The translations under genes and the position numbers were made by a program. Below, one piece after another: positions 9,485 to 12,276 of a stretch of DNA of 12,276 bases (within the stretch, counting starts at the first letter, position 1; each line of letters starts with the position of its first letter). The notes beneath the pieces are model-generated. The model saw only the letters and a list, made by a program, of their open reading frames with translations, had not been told where the DNA came from and did not search any database. The DNA comes from Fomitopsis serialis (Eukaryota > Basidiomycota > Agaricomycetes > Polyporales > Fomitopsidaceae), in assembly GCF_022376445.1 (NCBI RefSeq), contig NW_025955735.1:1-12276 (forward strand), in the 5' to 3' direction.

Positions 9485-12276
9485 ATGGGTCGACTGCGGC
9501 CAACGGCAACCTCTCCTGCAGTGGTAGAACTCACACTGACAAAAGAAGGACTGCAAGGGGAGTGAGGTCACGGCTTGTCGAGGTGCAGAATAGCGGGTTG
9601 CAGACTCCGCCGGCTACACCCCATCGAACCGCTCGGTCGACAACAAGACAGTCCAGCTGGACGCCACCAACCGATGATGTTGCCAACACACTTTCTGCGA
9701 GTTCCCCACAGTTCGACAGAGTGCCCCGCAGGTATACCAAGTGCCCATGTTGTATCGTAGACAGATCCTCACCAATTCAATCAGACACAACCTGAGATGC
9801 TTAGAGAGTGGATTCCCCTCCAGCACAACTACCTCCGATCGTTGTACGCCCACTACAAGCCTCCCGCGCTCAGTGCCGAGGGGAGCTATATGTGCTCGAG
9901 CTGCAATAGTGGCGGCGGCGTATGGAAGTGCATGTCGTGCATTGGTTATCCAACTTTCTGCCCAACCTGCTGTCTCGCCGAGCACCGGCGGACACCATTC
10001 CACCGGGTTGAGCAGTGGAACCTCGGAGGATACTGGGAGCCCTCATGGCTGCGTCAAGTTGGAGTTTCAATCACTCTCGGCCACCGGGGCAGAGAATGCC
10101 CCCAGCCGGCGGTTGTCGTGGAGGATGACGAGGAAGTGGAGATGGACCGGGCGACCGATCGCGCGGCCGACGATGATGGCGACGTACCAGCGGACCCTCT
10201 TCACCACGCCGATTCACCTCCGCGACCCCCGCCCGCAATGATGACTATTGTTGACACCACCGGGGTGCATTTCCTCCCGGTGACGTGGTGCGGCTGTCCC
10301 GACGCCGGTGACCATACATCGCAGCTTCTCGATGCCGGGTTGTATCCGGCGAGCCAGCGCAAGGCTCGTACGTGCTTCACCTTTGGGGCACTTGACGGTT
10401 TCCTGCTGGACAACCTGGAGTGTAAGACTACCGCCATGAATTACTACGCACGGATTCGACGGGCCACCAATCCGGCTTTTCCCCATGAAGTACCGGTGAG
10501 TGAGTGTCCAGCATACCAGCAAATGCACATGATTGATATGGAATTAGGATCGATACCTTGAGCTGCTTAGAGTGAGCCGCGAATGGGCGTTGCTCCAGGC
10601 AAAGAAACAGTTTGGATACGGGCCGCAATGGCGAGAGGCCCCGGGCAACGGAGACCTTGCTCACTTTTGCCCGGCATGTCCGCAGCCCGGAGTGAACATA
10701 CCCGCGGACTGGGAGGTGGATGATAGGAAGTAAGTAGTTACCCTGTTCACCGGTATACGCCAGCTGAACTGTTTTGGAGGTACCTATATGCCCGAGGATA
10801 TGTCATGGATGGGAACTTCCACGCCGAGCAAATGAAAATGCGCAAGCCCGAGAACGACGTACCGTTGATGCCGGGGAAAATGTTCATGGTTCATCCCGGC
10901 CCATACGAGGAGCACCTGAAGTAGCAAAGGACGTGAAGATGGTGAGGGTGTATTCAGCCGGCGTACGAACGTGTGGCTAACACGTCCACAGCACTCAAGC
11001 TGCAACGACCACAAGGCGGTCTCCCAGGCCAACGCCGACCGGCATAAGCTGGCTGTCACCGGGATCGGCGCAACATCTTGTTTGAGGCACGGGTGCTTCC
11101 TTCCGCACTCGGTAGTGAACTATCAAAAGGGTGAATGTCAGATGAACATGGACTACTCTCTGTCCAATGCTCTCGCTACCGCTCGAGAGGTATTGGGCAC
11201 GTCTATGTATCATACGACATCATGTGCCAGTACCACGTCCATCTCAATGACCGATTTGACGACAATCCTTACCTTCAAATGCCGGGGGGCGTCGTCCTAT
11301 ACAAGTGCATTGGCCTCTTTCACATTCACGGTCACAAGGCGGAGTGCGAGCTCCGGCACTCTCTCACCTTCACCGAGGGGGCCGGGGAAGCTGACGGCGA
11401 GATCATCGAAACCCAATGGTCGGGGATCAATCCCGTGTCGGGTAGTACCCGCTCAATGTCAACATCCCACCGGCAGGAAACCCTCGACCGGCACATGAAC
11501 AATTGGAATTGGAAGAAGATGATCACCATGGGTATGGTCTGGCTGATTGTGGCATGACACATTGGGCTGACGGAGGACAGTGGCTTCGCTGAGAAGAAAA
11601 ATCAAAGCCAATCGGCCACTGCTGGCCGAATGAAGGCCGACCTCACCGCGAAGGAGGCCAGTGTCGATGCCGAGATTTTGGGAGAGTGGAGAAGGGAACT
11701 CAGGATAGTACAACGACGAAGGCTTCGGGATGTGAAGGTAATGGACAGGTATCAAGCGAAGAAACAAATTAGTTGGTACACTCTGCTCTCCATGCCGAGC
11801 TCAGGGCTGATTTGGTGACAGTGCCTTCGCGGCTCGAACTTCAGATTAAGCTGGCAGAAGAAGAGGGTGACGGCGGGGACCGCGTTGGCACAGCGGACTG
11901 GATTGCCGATGGCCTTAAGCTTGAAGAGCAACAGTCAGTGCTTGACCGCCTTTTCGGGTTACTTCTGATCACCCCGCAGACTCGCAATCCAGAAAGACAT
12001 AAAGCAAATGGGGCCATTGTGACGGGGCTCAAGAGTTAAAGCTGCCAAACGGAGGAAGCTCTCGAGAGTCAGATCCGCGTTCCACGGCGAGCGGCTGCAA
12101 TTCACGAAGGCATGACTGGGGCGTGGCAGAGGAGGAAGCAGTGGATGACGACTCGGCTGCGGAGTGGGAAGAAGATCCCAACGATCCCCCAGCACATGCC
12201 GACAATCCATGGTCCATCTTTCCCAGTAAACCGCCCGCACCATACCCAGTGAAGGCGGCGGAACATACGAAACTCG
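9485..12276 (+). CDS. Gene E: KDZ-superfamily transposase with CxC2-type cysteine cluster (3' partial, frame-disrupted)
   Basis: A DNA transposase of the Kyakuja-Dileera-Zisupton class, which cuts and moves its own element in the nucleus. Exon 1 has a basic N-terminus (THTDKRRTARGVRSR) and ends at 9731; introns 9732-9804, 10496-10547, 10730-10779 and 10942-10991 keep phase. Domains in order: CxC2-type cluster (MCSSCNSGG, WKCMSC, FCPTC, HRRTPFHRVEQW, ITLGHRGREC; 9890-10090); an acidic insert (VEDDEEVEMD); VHFLPVTWCGC and a helical block (about 10250-10560); FCPAC; and the catalytic core. Core landmarks are MDGNF (Asp at 10808), CNDHKAV, RHGCF, SYDIMCQY (Asp at 11216), HIHGHKAEC and EIIETQWSGIN (Glu at 11408), the probable D-D-E residues. 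The C-terminus shows WIADGLKLEEQQ (about 11900). The frame breaks at 10921, about 11190, 11770 and 12040, and there is a TGA at 11555. ATG 9485 is only a candidate start, since it needs one frame change. The 3' end lies beyond the window. Confidence 0.9.
9890..10090 (+). other. CxC2-type cysteine cluster of the KDZ transposase
   Basis: Six or more cysteines pair as C-x2-C (MCSSC, KCMSC, FCPTCC), followed by a histidine-rich EHRRTPFHR and then LGHRGREC. This matches the zinc-chelating module that precedes many KDZ catalytic domains in Agaricomycetes. The family assignment is from established knowledge of the motif order; zinc binding itself is inferred. Confidence 0.85.

Noticed and set aside
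1..12276. TET/JBP dioxygenase gene, often linked to KDZ elements
   Set aside because: I found no H-x-D ... H ... R signature in any readable exon of B, C or D.
9005..12276. Terminal inverted repeat or target-site duplication of the KDZ element
   Set aside because: No convincing inverted pair was found within the window; the right end of the element is outside it.

Overview
The window looks like a piece of an Agaricomycete (basidiomycete) genome. The evidence is the many short (about 45-80 nt) GT-AG introns with GTAAGT/GTGAGT/GTACGT-type donors and CTAAC/CTGAC-like branch sites, the moderately GC-rich coding sequence, and a KDZ-superfamily (Kyakuja-Dileera-Zisupton) transposase with a CxC2-type cysteine cluster, a family strongly expanded in that group. 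No bacterial operon structure, rRNA, tRNA or CRISPR array is visible.

Layout, left to right: (1) Gene C, minus strand, 1848 to 14: a long disordered nuclear-type protein with an unrecognised C-terminal domain. (2) A 225-bp divergent intergenic region, 1849-2073. (3) Gene B, plus strand, 2074 to 4992: an acidic/basic nuclear-type protein with two Cys3 motifs resembling a permuted Zn2Cys6 cluster, then a coiled coil and a Pro/Ser-rich tail; a polyadenylation-like AATAAA lies at 5082. (4) A 16-copy minisatellite of about 25 bp, 5151-5545, each unit carrying a short palindrome. (5) Gene D, minus strand, about 8775 to about 5600: a large protein with a coiled-coil N-terminal part, a conserved-looking alpha-helical middle, a charged linker and a Trp-rich C-terminal part. 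(6) A divergent intergenic region, 8776-9484, dense in CCGGCC/GGCCGG words. (7) Gene E, plus strand, about 9485 to the right edge: the KDZ transposase, cut off by the window end.

So the genes form two divergent pairs (C/B and D/E), with B and D converging on the minisatellite. My reading is a KDZ element, or KDZ-rich region, with three accompanying nuclear-type ORFs; whether they form one mobile unit cannot be decided because no terminal inverted repeats or target-site duplications are visible.

All four genes share an oddity. Splice sites and protein-like sequence are well kept, yet the reading frame jumps by one base every few hundred bases (often at G or C runs), with a few in-frame stops. 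Either this is an old, decaying cassette or the assembly carries many uncorrected indels. Exon coordinates below are from splice signals and frame continuity; the full products cannot be read as unbroken frames.
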